Shown here: positions 27,027 through 36,071 of the stretch, one piece after another
How positions within the stretch are numbered: the stretch's first letter is position 1
Layout of the letters: each line of letters starts with the position of its first letter
Assembly (NCBI RefSeq): GCF_001758465.1
Contig: NZ_MJIC01000009.1
Coordinates: forward strand, 186,001-250,000
Direction of reading: 5' to 3'
DNA: 64,000 nucleotides
DNA from: Marisediminitalea lipolytica
GTDB lineage: Bacteria; Pseudomonadota; Gammaproteobacteria; Enterobacterales; Alteromonadaceae
The notes under the pieces: model-generated
The model's input: only the letters and a program-made list of their open reading frames with translations
What the model was told of the DNA's origin: nothing
Database searches by the model: none
Translations under genes and position numbers: made by a program

Positions 27027-28010
27027 ATGTATAACAAGATTTTCAGGTTAGCCGGCTTGCTCCTGTTTGGCTTCGCTGTCGCTGGCTGCGGTACTGACAG
27101 TGAAAGCAAGGTAACAACCTTACGCATTGGCCACACGCTTGATACACAGCATTCTGTGCATAAGGCGATGGAATACTTTGGCGCACGAGTCGCTGAATTG
27201 TCTGGTGGCACCATTGAGGTGAAGATTTATCCTGGCAGTCAGTTAGGCAATGAGCGTGAAATGATAGAGCTGTTACAAATAGGCTCTCTGTCCATGACCA
27301 AGGTTTCGGCAAGCCCGCTTGAGGGGTTTGTGCCGGCAATGAAAATCTTCAGTATTCCGTATATCTTCCGCGATAACGCGCACTTCTGGACGGTGCTTAA
27401 CAGCCACATAGGCAAAACGTTGTTACAAGAAGTAGAGCCTTTTCGTCTTAAGGGGCTCGCTTATTACGATGCTGGCAGCCGCAGCTTTTACTCCAACAAC
27501 AAACCTATTCACAGTCCGGCCGATCTGGCTGGCATGAAGATACGCGTGCTTAACAGCCCGACAGCAGTAAGAACCGTGCGTGAGTTGGGTGGTGCGGCAA
27601 CGCCGGTCTCCTGGGGAGAGCTATACACTGCGCTGCAACAGGGCGTGGTAGATGGTGCCGAAAACAATCCGCCAAGCTATTACCTTTCCCGGCATTATGA
27701 AATCGCCCGTTATTATTCACTGGATGAGCATACTTCTGTACCCGATATCATGCTGATGTCACTGCGTACCTGGGACAATCTCAGCGCCCAGCAACAGGCC
27801 TGGGTGAGTGAGGCAATGCAGGATTCGGTGCTGTTCCAGCGTCAGGCCTGGCAGCAGTCAACCGCCGAATCGCTGGCCAAAGTGAAGGCGGATGGTGTGG
27901 AAGTGATTTATCCGGATAAAACCTTGTTTGTTGAAGCCGTTAAACCCTTTCATGAAAGTTTACGTGACACTGAGGTTGGCGCGCTTATCTCAGAAATAAA
28001 GGCCTTGTAG
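27027..28010 (+). CDS. TRAP transporter substrate-binding protein (DctP family)
   Basis: A 327-residue periplasmic binding component. The signal ends in VAGC, so it may be lipid-anchored, unlike most soluble DctP proteins. The body has ELSGGTIEVKIYPGSQLGNEREM, IPYIFRD, and YYDAGSRSFYSNNKPI, typical of DctP. It captures an organic acid for the DctQ/DctM permease; from context the ligand is galacturonate, a related uronate or a keto-deoxy sugar acid. Ribosome binding site TAGGAG precedes the ATG, 11 bases after kduI. Confidence 0.9.
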   Translation: MYNKIFRLAGLLLFGFAVAGCGTDSESKVTTLRIGHTLDTQHSVHKAMEYFGARVAELSGGTIEVKIYPGSQLGNEREMIELLQIGSLSMTKVSASPLEGFVPAMKIFSIPYIFRDNAHFWTVLNSHIGKTLLQEVEPFRLKGLAYYDAGSRSFYSNNKPIHSPADLAGMKIRVLNSPTAVRTVRELGGAATPVSWGELYTALQQGVVDGAENNPPSYYLSRHYEIARYYSLDEHTSVPDIMLMSLRTWDNLSAQQQAWVSEAMQDSVLFQRQAWQQSTAESLAKVKADGVEVIYPDKTLFVEAVKPFHESLRDTEVGALISEIKAL

Positions 28011-28011
28011 T

Positions 28012-28500
28012 ATGCGAAAGGTTATTCGATTACTTGATCAGTTTGTTGCTGGCATATTAATGCTGGCAATGACACTCATATTGCTCACAGTGGTATGGCA
28101 GGTGATATCCCGCTACGTGCTGGCTGACCCGGCTTCTGTGACTGAAGAATTATCCCGCTTTTTGCTGATTTGGATTGGTTTGCTGGGGGCGGCATTTGCT
28201 TATCGCCAGAAGGTTCATCTGGGGTTTAATCTGATTGTGGAAAAACAACCGCCTGAGCGCCGCAAGTACATCCTCACCCTGGTTGAATTGTTAGTCATTA
28301 TTTTCTGTGCCAGTACTTTGCTGTTTGGCGGTGCTCAACTGGTATCGCTGACCCTTGAGCTGGAACAAATTTCAGCAGCACTCGGGGTCCGTATGGGCTA
28401 CGTATACATCGTGTTGCCGTTATCGGGCGCATTAATCATTTGCTATGGCCTGATAAATATCCACAACCTGTGGTTAGCTGATGAAGAGGAGGCCTGGTGA
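28012..28500 (+). CDS. TRAP transporter small permease subunit (DctQ)
   Basis: A 162-residue membrane protein with four helices, and SRYVLADPASVTEELSRF after the first, the DctQ pattern. It pairs with DctM to form the sodium-driven TRAP permease. The start is one base after the binding-protein stop codon and its end overlaps the dctM start, so all three are translated from one message. Confidence 0.92.
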   Translation: MRKVIRLLDQFVAGILMLAMTLILLTVVWQVISRYVLADPASVTEELSRFLLIWIGLLGAAFAYRQKVHLGFNLIVEKQPPERRKYILTLVELLVIIFCASTLLFGGAQLVSLTLELEQISAALGVRMGYVYIVLPLSGALIICYGLINIHNLWLADEEEAW

Positions 28501-29795
28501 TGGACTACACTGCAATCGCCTTAATCGTAACGTTCTTTGTACTCCTGCTGTTGAATGTGCCGATTTCATTCAGCATTGGGATTGCAACGCTGGTGGCTAT
28601 GTTGCTTAGTATTGATTTTACGCCGGCGGTAACCACCATTGCCCAGCGCATGGCGGGTGGACTGGATAGCTTTGCCTTACTGGCCATTCCGTTTTTTGTG
28701 CTGTCTGGCATGATCATGGGGCGCGGCGGTATAGCTAAGCGGCTGATTAACTGCGCACTGGCGTTAATCGGCTCGTTACCCGGTGGCCTGGCACTGGTTA
28801 ACGTGGTGTCTTGCATGCTGTTTGGTGCGATTTCCGGCTCTGCGGTAGCCACGACCTCTGCCATAGGTAGTTTTATGCTGCCAGAAATGAAAAAGCAGGG
28901 CTACGACGAAAATTTCAGTGCCGCGGTAACGGCGGCGGCATCAACCACAGGCATGCTGATACCGCCCAGTAACATTCTGATTGTTTACGCCATTGCCAGT
29001 GGCGGCGTGTCAATTGCAGCCCTTTTTATGGCCGGCTATCTGCCAGGCGTGATGGTGGGGCTGGCGCTGATGGTAGTGTGTTTTATTCACGCTAAACGTA
29101 AAGGTTATGCAACCACCGCGCGTCTGCCGTTAAAGGTAGTGCTGCAGCAGGTTGGTGCTGCGCTGCCAAGTTTGTTTCTGATTATTCTGGTGATCGGCGG
29201 CATTGTAGGTGGGATCTTTACAGCTACTGAGGCGGGTGCCATCGCCGTAGTGTATTCGTTAATCCTGGCCGTTGGTGTTTACCGGGAAGTAACGCCAAAA
29301 CAGTTACCGGACATTCTGTTAAAGTCGGGCGAAACCACGGCTATTGTTATGCTGCTAATCGGCGCGTCAACGGCGATGTCATGGATGCTTTCTTACGCTA
29401 ATATTCCACAAAATATCAGTGAATTTATGTTAGACATCAGCGATAACCCCATCGTAATTTTGTTGCTGATAAATCTGCTGCTTATTGTGGTGGGTGCCTT
29501 TTTGGATATGACCCCGGCGGTATTGATTTTTACCCCGATATTTTTACCGGTAGCGGCCGAGCTGGGGATGTCACCCTTGCAGTTCGGTATTATGATTGTA
29601 CTTAATTTATCTATCGGACTGTGTTCACCACCGGTAGGTGCCGTGCTGTTTATTACCTGTGCTATCGCGAAAACGCGACTGGATAAAATTATAAAGCCCT
29701 TATTGCCTTTGTACGCTGCCATGTTTGTGGTGTTAATGCTAGTGACCTATGTGGCCTGGTTCAGTGAGGCATTGCCTGCTTTGTTTGGCGTATAA
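28497..29795 (+). CDS. TRAP transporter large permease subunit (DctM)
   Basis: A 432-residue permease with about 12 helices. Conserved DctM segments: LLAIPFFVLSGMIM, GAISGSAVATTSAIGSFMLPEM and GMLIPPSNILIVYAIASGG. It is the translocating subunit, coupled to a sodium gradient. The frame opens with GTG immediately followed by ATG (28497/28500), both within reach of AGAGGAGG, so either could be used; the stop of the small subunit overlaps. Last gene of the operon; the following 116 bases hold no clear terminator. Confidence 0.92.
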   Translation: MMDYTAIALIVTFFVLLLLNVPISFSIGIATLVAMLLSIDFTPAVTTIAQRMAGGLDSFALLAIPFFVLSGMIMGRGGIAKRLINCALALIGSLPGGLALVNVVSCMLFGAISGSAVATTSAIGSFMLPEMKKQGYDENFSAAVTAAASTTGMLIPPSNILIVYAIASGGVSIAALFMAGYLPGVMVGLALMVVCFIHAKRKGYATTARLPLKVVLQQVGAALPSLFLIILVIGGIVGGIFTATEAGAIAVVYSLILAVGVYREVTPKQLPDILLKSGETTAIVMLLIGASTAMSWMLSYANIPQNISEFMLDISDNPIVILLLINLLLIVVGAFLDMTPAVLIFTPIFLPVAAELGMSPLQFGIMIVLNLSIGLCSPPVGAVLFITCAIAKTRLDKIIKPLLPLYAAMFVVLMLVTYVAWFSEALPALFGV

Positions 29796-29911
29796 ACGCA
29801 CGTAAACAGCGGCTTGGTGGTATGATGACACTTCCGGTGGTGGCGCAACTGATTTGATAACGTTAAACTCGGGCCGGTTAAATATACAACAATTATAAAT
29901 GAGTACTCTAT

Positions 29912-30934
29912 ATGGACAAAAAGCCAACGATTAATGATGTCGCTCGGATTGCCGGTGTGTCTAAACGCACTGTGTCCCGGGTTATTAACGGCGCATCAAA
30001 CGTTGGCGCTGCCACCCGTGAAAAAATCCAGAAGGTGGTGGATGAACTCGGGTTTGCGCCGGATAAACAAGCGCGCGGACTGGCCGCCAGCCGTTCCTAC
30101 CTGATTGGACTTATTTATGATAACCCCGACGCTTTGTATATCGATCAGGTTCAGCGTGGTGTGCTTGATGTGTGTTCTAAAAAAGGTTACGAGCTGGTAG
30201 TGCATCCCTGCCGCTATCGCAGTGATGAATTTATCAGTAATTGCGTGAGTTTTGTCAGACGCTCTAATATTGACGGGGTGATTGTCCTGCCACCGGTTTC
30301 TGAATCGAATGAGCTGGCGGCGGCGCTGGAAAATCACGGTATCAACTATGTCAGGCTGACGTCGGTTGATATTGATAAGAAAGAAAATATAGTGGTGTCA
30401 GATGACCGGGCAGCCTTAAGTGATATGGCGCGTTACCTGGTTTCTCTTGGCCACAAGGATATCGCTATTATCAGCGGCCCTAATCACTATTACTCTACCG
30501 TGGAGCGTCTTGAAGGGATTACTCATACGCTCAGGGAGCTGGGTATAGCCGTACCTCAGGAACGGATTGTTGAGGGTAAAAACAGCTACGAGAGCGGTAT
30601 CGAGTGCGCGCGGGCCCTGCTTATTCAAACGCCGCGTCCGCAGGTTATTGTGGCCAATAATGATGAAATGGCGGCGGGCGTGCTTAAGGTGGCTCACGAA
30701 CTGGGAATCGATGTACCCGGTGAGTTATCGGTTGCAGGCTTTGATGATAACCTGCTGGCCTCGCGCGTTATTCCTTCGTTAACCACGGTGCAACGACCTG
30801 TGGTTGCTATGGCAGGCATTGCCGCCAAGAAGATCGTCGCGCTGATTGAAAACAAACCGGCCGAAGACGTAGAAGAGTACACGATTAAGCCGCATCTGAT
30901 TATTCGTGAGTCGACCCGTAAAGCCTCCAGATAA
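29912..30934 (+). CDS. LacI-family transcriptional regulator, likely local repressor of the pectin locus
   Basis: A 340-residue regulator. The N-terminal helix-turn-helix (TINDVARIAGVSKRTVSRVI, residues 6-25) and hinge (GFAPDKQARGLAASRS) are typical of LacI/GalR, and the rest is a periplasmic-binding-like sensor domain (IDGVIVLP, VANNDEMAAGV, SVAGFDDN). Its position between two halves of the catabolic cluster and four matching CCGG-centred palindromes at promoters of the same locus make it the likely repressor. The inducer is unknown; KDG or galacturonate would fit. The regulator has its own unclear promoter; only a degenerate half-site near 29831-29845 resembles the operator. Confidence 0.9.
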   Translation: MDKKPTINDVARIAGVSKRTVSRVINGASNVGAATREKIQKVVDELGFAPDKQARGLAASRSYLIGLIYDNPDALYIDQVQRGVLDVCSKKGYELVVHPCRYRSDEFISNCVSFVRRSNIDGVIVLPPVSESNELAAALENHGINYVRLTSVDIDKKENIVVSDDRAALSDMARYLVSLGHKDIAIISGPNHYYSTVERLEGITHTLRELGIAVPQERIVEGKNSYESGIECARALLIQTPRPQVIVANNDEMAAGVLKVAHELGIDVPGELSVAGFDDNLLASRVIPSLTTVQRPVVAMAGIAAKKIVALIENKPAEDVEEYTIKPHLIIRESTRKASR

Positions 30935-30961
30935 GGCGGTTTTACGGCGGGATAAATTTTT

Positions 30962-31001
30962 TTGACTTAATTCTGCCACCGGTGGCATTAATGTTAAATA
31001 C
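30962..31001 (+). promoter_or_regulatory. uxaA promoter region with LacI-type operator
   Basis: The palindrome TGCCACCGGTGGCA is at 30974-30987. TTGACT (30962-30967) upstream is a fair -35; the matching -10 would fall at about 30985-30990 (GCATTA, weak). An alternative is CTGCCA (30973-30978) with TAAATA (30995-31000). Either way the operator overlaps the promoter. The uxaA ATG is at 31045. Confidence 0.65.
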
Positions 31002-31044
31002 ATGGTAAATTGTTAAACAAGTAAAGAGCATTGCAAGATTATTT

Positions 31045-32532
31045 ATGGCTGAACAAACCAAGCTAATTCAAGTGCATCCCAATGATAACGTGGCGGTTTC
31101 GACCATGGCTTTAGCCGCTGGAACCGTTGTTGAAGCGTTGTCGGTGACACTTGTCAGTGATATACCCGCCGGCCACAAAGTGGCGTTAAAAGCGATACCG
31201 GCCGGTCATAAGGTGATGAAATACGGTTTTGCTATTGGTAATGCACAGGCCGATATCAAAAGCGGCGAGCACGTTCACAGCCATAATCTTAAGACCGCTC
31301 TGAGTGGTCAGGAAAATTATCAGTACGCCCCGGTTAATCAGGCCAAACCGGTAACGCGACCGGCGCAGGCGAGTTTTATGGGCTATCGGCGGGAAAACGG
31401 TAAGGTAGGTATCCGCAACGAAGTGTGGATCATTAACACCGTGGGTTGTGTAAACCGCACCGCAGAGCGCATTGCGGCAGAATGTGAACGCCGCTTCTTT
31501 GGAGAATGCGATGGTTTTCGTGCTTTCACACATCCCTTCGGCTGTTCGCAGTTAGGTGATGATCTGCATGATACTCAGACTATACTGGCGTCTCTGGCTT
31601 CGCATCCCAATGCCGGTGCGGTATTAGTTGTTGGCCTGGGTTGTGAGAACAACCAGCTTTCCAGTTTGCTTAAAAAAGTCGATCGCCCGGCTTCACAGAT
31701 TCGCTTTTTTAACTCTCAGCAGGTGGGAGACGAAATTGAAGAAGGGATCCGTCTGGTACACGAAATGCTGGATGATGTTGGTCGCTGTTCGCGGGAGCCT
31801 ATAGACGGCAGCGAATTGATTCTGGGTATGAAATGCGGCGGCAGCGATGCCTTCAGCGGCATTACGGCTAACCCGCTGGTGGGCCGAATGACCGACCTGA
31901 TGGTACGCCAGAACGGCAGCGTGTTACTGACCGAAACGCCGGAAATGTTTGGCGCCGAACAACTACTGATGAACCGCGCTACCAGTATGGGCGTGTTTTC
32001 AGACATCGTTGAACTGGTAAATGATTTTAAGCAGTACTTTATAGACAACAACCAGCCGGTTTACGAAAACCCGTCGCCGGGAAATAAAGCCGGCGGACTG
32101 ACAACGCTGGAAGAAAAATCCCTGGGCGCTGTACAGAAAGGCGGTCAGGCAGCGGTTAACGGCGTATTACAGTACGGCGAGCCGCTCTCCCACAAAGGTT
32201 TAAACCTGTTGCAGGCACCGGGTAACGATGCAGTAAGCTCTACTGCGCTGGCAGCCAGCGGGGCACACATTATTTTATTCACCACCGGGCGGGGAACACC
32301 GCTCGGCTTTCCTGTACCCACAGTGAAAATCTCATCAAACAGTGAAATAGCTCGTAAGAAGCCACACTGGATTGATTTTAATGCAGGGCAGATATTGGAG
32401 GGCACCAGTATTGACGACTGCGCTGCCCAGCTTTATCAGCATTGCCTGAATATTGCGTCGGGCGAGAAAACCTGCAACGAGAAAAACGGCAGTCACGAGA
32501 TAGCGATCTGGAAACGTGGCGTAACCTTGTAA
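31045..32532 (+). CDS. uxaA: Altronate dehydratase
   Basis: A 495-residue enzyme, same length as E. coli UxaA, that converts altronate to 2-keto-3-deoxygluconate. It has an N-terminal SAF-type domain (about 1-90) and the catalytic region with GIRNEVWIINTVGCVNRTAE, HPFGCSQLGDDL and GMKCGGSDAFSGITANP. It is the first gene of a five-gene operon. The operator palindrome sits just before it. Confidence 0.95.
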   Translation: MAEQTKLIQVHPNDNVAVSTMALAAGTVVEALSVTLVSDIPAGHKVALKAIPAGHKVMKYGFAIGNAQADIKSGEHVHSHNLKTALSGQENYQYAPVNQAKPVTRPAQASFMGYRRENGKVGIRNEVWIINTVGCVNRTAERIAAECERRFFGECDGFRAFTHPFGCSQLGDDLHDTQTILASLASHPNAGAVLVVGLGCENNQLSSLLKKVDRPASQIRFFNSQQVGDEIEEGIRLVHEMLDDVGRCSREPIDGSELILGMKCGGSDAFSGITANPLVGRMTDLMVRQNGSVLLTETPEMFGAEQLLMNRATSMGVFSDIVELVNDFKQYFIDNNQPVYENPSPGNKAGGLTTLEEKSLGAVQKGGQAAVNGVLQYGEPLSHKGLNLLQAPGNDAVSSTALAASGAHIILFTTGRGTPLGFPVPTVKISSNSEIARKKPHWIDFNAGQILEGTSIDDCAAQLYQHCLNIASGEKTCNEKNGSHEIAIWKRGVTL

Positions 32533-32545
32533 CAAAGAGATTGAT

Positions 32546-33967
32546 ATGAAACCAATATTACTACACGAAGACAGACTGTTTCCGGCCGACGAGGCGACTC
32601 GTTCTGTGGCTCGCTCGCTGTATCAAACCGTGAAAGACCTGCCTATTATCAGTCCGCACGGTCATACCGACCCGCGCTGGTTTGCCTACGATGACAACTT
32701 CGGTAACGCCACTGAGTTGTTTATTTTGCCTGATCACTATGTTTTCAGAATGCTCTATAGCCAGGGCATTTCGCTGGAAAGTTTAGGTATTCGTCGTTGG
32801 GACGGCGGTGCAACTGAAGGTGATCCGAAGAAAATATGGCAAATTTTTGCTGATCACTACTATCTGTTTGCAGGCACGCCATCGAGAATGTGGCTGGATA
32901 CCGTGTTTAAAAATGTATTTGGCCTCTCAGACATGCTGTGTAGTGAAAATGCGATGGATTACTATGAGTTCATCACGGCTGAACTGAGCAAGGAAGCCTA
33001 CAAGCCACGCGCTTTGATGGACCGCTTTAACATTGAGCTGATTGCCACTACCGAGGGCGCGCTGGATACGCTGGAACACCACCGTGCCATGCAGGGTAGC
33101 GGCTGGGAAAAGCGGGTGATTACCACGTTTCGTCCGGATGATATTGTGGATGCCTCGCGGGAAGATTTTGCCGCTAACGTGGCCTTGCTTGGCGAAATTA
33201 CCGGTGAAAATACCACTGACTGGGCTGGCTACCTGGCAGCGATTCGCCAGCGCCGTCAGACATTCCGTGAACACGGTGCTACAGCTACCGATCATGGTCA
33301 TCCCACTGCCCTGACTGCCGATTTATCCAAAGCAGAGTGTCAGGCGTTATTTGATAAGTGTTTAAGTGGCAATGCCAGCGCTGCCGAACAAGAGCTGTTT
33401 CGTGGCCAGATGCTGACAGAGCTGGCTGGCATGAGCATTGAAGATGGCATGGTAATGCAAATTCACCCTGGCGCATTCCGTAACCACAATAACGATGTGT
33501 TCACTAAATTTGGTCGTGATAAAGGGGCGGATATCCCCATGCAAACCGAATATGTTAACGCACTTAAGCCGTTGCTGGACAAATACGGTAATGATCCGCG
33601 CCTCAACATCATTTTATTTACCCTGGATGAAACCGTTTATTCTCGCGAATTAGCGCCACTGGCCGGTCATTATCCGTGTCTTAAACTGGGCCCTGCGTGG
33701 TGGTTCCATGATAGCCCGGAAGGTATGTTGAGATACCGTCATCAGGTCACGGAAACAGCCGGCTTGTTTAACACCGTAGGCTTTAATGATGACACCCGCG
33801 CGTTCTTATCTATTCCGGCCCGTCACGATGTGGCCCGCCGGATTGACTGCCGTTTCCTGGCGAATATGGTGGTTGAACACCGTATCAGCGAAGATGAAGC
33901 GGCCAGCCTGATCAAGCAGTTGTCTTATGACCTGGCGAAGAAAGCCTACAAGTTAGGGCAGGAATAA
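32546..33967 (+). CDS. uxaC: Glucuronate/galacturonate isomerase
   Basis: A 473-residue isomerase that converts galacturonate to tagaturonate (or glucuronate to fructuronate). Metal-binding and active-site features: ISPHGHTDPRWFAYD at the start, MQIHPGAFRNHN, and LGPAWWFHDSPEGM. Full length for UxaC (470 in E. coli). Second gene of the operon, 14 bases after uxaA. Confidence 0.96.
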   Translation: MKPILLHEDRLFPADEATRSVARSLYQTVKDLPIISPHGHTDPRWFAYDDNFGNATELFILPDHYVFRMLYSQGISLESLGIRRWDGGATEGDPKKIWQIFADHYYLFAGTPSRMWLDTVFKNVFGLSDMLCSENAMDYYEFITAELSKEAYKPRALMDRFNIELIATTEGALDTLEHHRAMQGSGWEKRVITTFRPDDIVDASREDFAANVALLGEITGENTTDWAGYLAAIRQRRQTFREHGATATDHGHPTALTADLSKAECQALFDKCLSGNASAAEQELFRGQMLTELAGMSIEDGMVMQIHPGAFRNHNNDVFTKFGRDKGADIPMQTEYVNALKPLLDKYGNDPRLNIILFTLDETVYSRELAPLAGHYPCLKLGPAWWFHDSPEGMLRYRHQVTETAGLFNTVGFNDDTRAFLSIPARHDVARRIDCRFLANMVVEHRISEDEAASLIKQLSYDLAKKAYKLGQE

Positions 33968-33969
33968 TC

Positions 33970-35433
33970 ATGGCGGGTAAGCTGAATAATTCAACGCTGA
34001 CGCAGTTACCTGCGGCAGTTAAAGTCCCTGCCTATCAGCGGCAGGAACGCAGTCGCGGTATCGTGCATATCGGGCCGGGCGCATTTCACCGTGCTCATCA
34101 GGCTGTGTATACCGATATGGCTATGGCCTTCGGTGGTAACTGGCGAATTACCGGTGTCTCTATGCGGAGTGCCACACTTAAGCATAAGATGGCCGAACAG
34201 GATAACCTGTATTCACTGGTAGTGCTTGACAACGAGCCCTATGTGCAGGTTATCGGCGCGTTTGATAGCGTACTGGTGCTCAGTGAGGACCGCGAGGCTA
34301 TCATGGCAGCGCTTACCGACACTGACACACATATTATTTCGTTAACCATCACCGAAAAAGGCTACTGCCTTAACAGTAACGGTGAACTGGATACTTCACA
34401 CCCGGATATCATGCACGATTTGGCTAATCCGGATGAGCCGGTCTCGGCTATAGGCCTTATTGTCAGTGCGTTAAAGCATCGTTTTGAGCAGCAACTGTCA
34501 GACATCACCGTGATCAGCTGCGATAACCTGGCGGATAACGGTAAAAAACTGGGTAAAGCCGTAACCCAGTTTGCGCAAAAATTACAGCCCGGGCTGGCTG
34601 AGTGGGTCACTGAGAACATTTGTTTCCCCTGCACCATGGTAGACAGTATTACGCCGGCTACCGACGAGGCTTTGATTGCTCTTGCTGCCGACAAGCTGGG
34701 CGTAGAAGACGCCTGGCCAATTCAGCGCGAAGGATTTACTCAATGGGTGGTGGAAGATAGTTTCAGCGGCCCGCGCCCGGCCTGGGACAAAGTCGGTGTG
34801 ACCTTTACCGACGATGTTGCCGCGTTTGAGAATGCCAAATTACGCATTCTTAATGGCACCCATTCCACGCTGGCCTACACCGGCATTTTGCTGGGTAAAG
34901 AAACGGTGTTTGAAGCCATCAGTGACAGTGCGTTAGCAAGCTTTATTCGGCGCTTGCTTAGTGAAGAAATCATACCGTCTATTAATGCTGAAGGCGTGAT
35001 GGATTTACCGGCTTACGCCGAAGATATCCTCAACCGTTATAAAAATCGCCATATCCGGCACTTGTTGGCGCAAATCGCCTGGGATGGCTCGCAGAAGCTG
35101 CCTTTCCGGGTGTTAAACACCGTCCGTGATAACCTTAAATCTGGCCATCAAGCCAAACTGTTGTGTGTGCCGATTGCGGCCTGGATCCTGTTTATCGCTA
35201 AGCGTGCGCGGGACGAAGAACAGCTGGTGGATCCGCTGGCTGATACTTTATCAGGCCTGGCGCAACAGCATCAGCAGGATATTCAGGCACTGGCGTCAGC
35301 AGTATTAAATTTACCTCAGGTATTTGCCGAGCTGAGCGCAAATAAGTGGTTTAAAGATACTGTACTTAGCTATGTCGAAGTGTTGTCCGGGTTGACTCAG
35401 GATAACGCCGGCACCGTATTAGGAGAGCTTTAA
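33970..35433 (+). CDS. Mannitol dehydrogenase-family tagaturonate/fructuronate reductase
   Basis: A 487-residue NAD-dependent polyol/sugar-acid dehydrogenase. N-terminal Rossmann motif IVHIGPGAFHRAHQA is the fructuronate-reductase (UxuB) type; KLRILNGTHSTLAYTG is the conserved catalytic segment. By context it must yield the altronate used by UxaA, so it acts as a tagaturonate reductase (UxaB role) even though the sequence style is UxuB-like and no mannonate dehydratase is present. Exact substrate is inference; I therefore leave the symbol blank. It overlaps eda by one base. Confidence 0.88.
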   Translation: MAGKLNNSTLTQLPAAVKVPAYQRQERSRGIVHIGPGAFHRAHQAVYTDMAMAFGGNWRITGVSMRSATLKHKMAEQDNLYSLVVLDNEPYVQVIGAFDSVLVLSEDREAIMAALTDTDTHIISLTITEKGYCLNSNGELDTSHPDIMHDLANPDEPVSAIGLIVSALKHRFEQQLSDITVISCDNLADNGKKLGKAVTQFAQKLQPGLAEWVTENICFPCTMVDSITPATDEALIALAADKLGVEDAWPIQREGFTQWVVEDSFSGPRPAWDKVGVTFTDDVAAFENAKLRILNGTHSTLAYTGILLGKETVFEAISDSALASFIRRLLSEEIIPSINAEGVMDLPAYAEDILNRYKNRHIRHLLAQIAWDGSQKLPFRVLNTVRDNLKSGHQAKLLCVPIAAWILFIAKRARDEEQLVDPLADTLSGLAQQHQQDIQALASAVLNLPQVFAELSANKWFKDTVLSYVEVLSGLTQDNAGTVLGEL

Positions 35434-36071
35434 TGGCTGACTTTAAAGGATTAATCCGCGGCACTCCATTGCTGCCCATTTTACAACCCGACACAGTAGA
35501 ACAGGCCGTGAATATTGCTGGTGCCGTTTATGCCAGTGGGCTGCGCAGCGTTGAAGTGGTTCGCCGCACCTCTGCCGCGGCTGCCGCGGTTAGTGCAATT
35601 CGTGAAACCTATCCGGATTTGCTGGTTGGCATGGGCACAGTGCTGAATGCAGAGCATGTGCGCGAGGCCGTAGATGCTGGCAGCCAGTTTATTATTACGC
35701 CCACCATCAGCGAGAAGCTGCTGACAGCACTGAGTGATTCGCCTGTTCCTTACTTGCCGGGAACCGCATCACCATCGGATATTCTGCTGGCGGTGGAAGC
35801 GGGCCTGAGCGAAGTTAAGTTTTTTCCGGCCGCTGTATGTGGTGGAGCTGCCATGCTTAATAACTACCGGGCTATTTTCCCGGAGGTATCACTCTGCCCG
35901 ACCGGTGGTATTTCCGGCGACAATTTACATGAGTTCAGCAGCTTGCCTAACGTGTTTGCCGTTGGCGGCTCCTGGATGATTCCGAAAGCCTGTGTGGCTG
36001 AAAGTGACTGGCAGGGCATTACCGCAGCCTGTTCGCTGGCCCAGCAACAATACACTAAGGAACCCGCGTGA
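35433..36071 (+). CDS. eda: 2-dehydro-3-deoxy-phosphogluconate aldolase
   Basis: A 212-residue class I aldolase that splits 2-keto-3-deoxy-6-phosphogluconate into pyruvate and glyceraldehyde-3-phosphate. Catalytic Glu41 in GLRSVEVVRR and the Schiff-base Lys in SEVKFFPA are present, as is GMGTVLNAEHV. The start overlaps the stop of the reductase gene (TAATG), showing translational coupling. The end overlaps kdgK, likewise. Confidence 0.94.
   Translation: MADFKGLIRGTPLLPILQPDTVEQAVNIAGAVYASGLRSVEVVRRTSAAAAAVSAIRETYPDLLVGMGTVLNAEHVREAVDAGSQFIITPTISEKLLTALSDSPVPYLPGTASPSDILLAVEAGLSEVKFFPAAVCGGAAMLNNYRAIFPEVSLCPTGGISGDNLHEFSSLPNVFAVGGSWMIPKACVAESDWQGITAACSLAQQQYTKEPA

Noticed and set aside
29831..29845. 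Possible fifth LacI operator upstream of the regulator gene
   Set aside because: Only the right half (CCGGTGG) matches; the left half is not palindromic.
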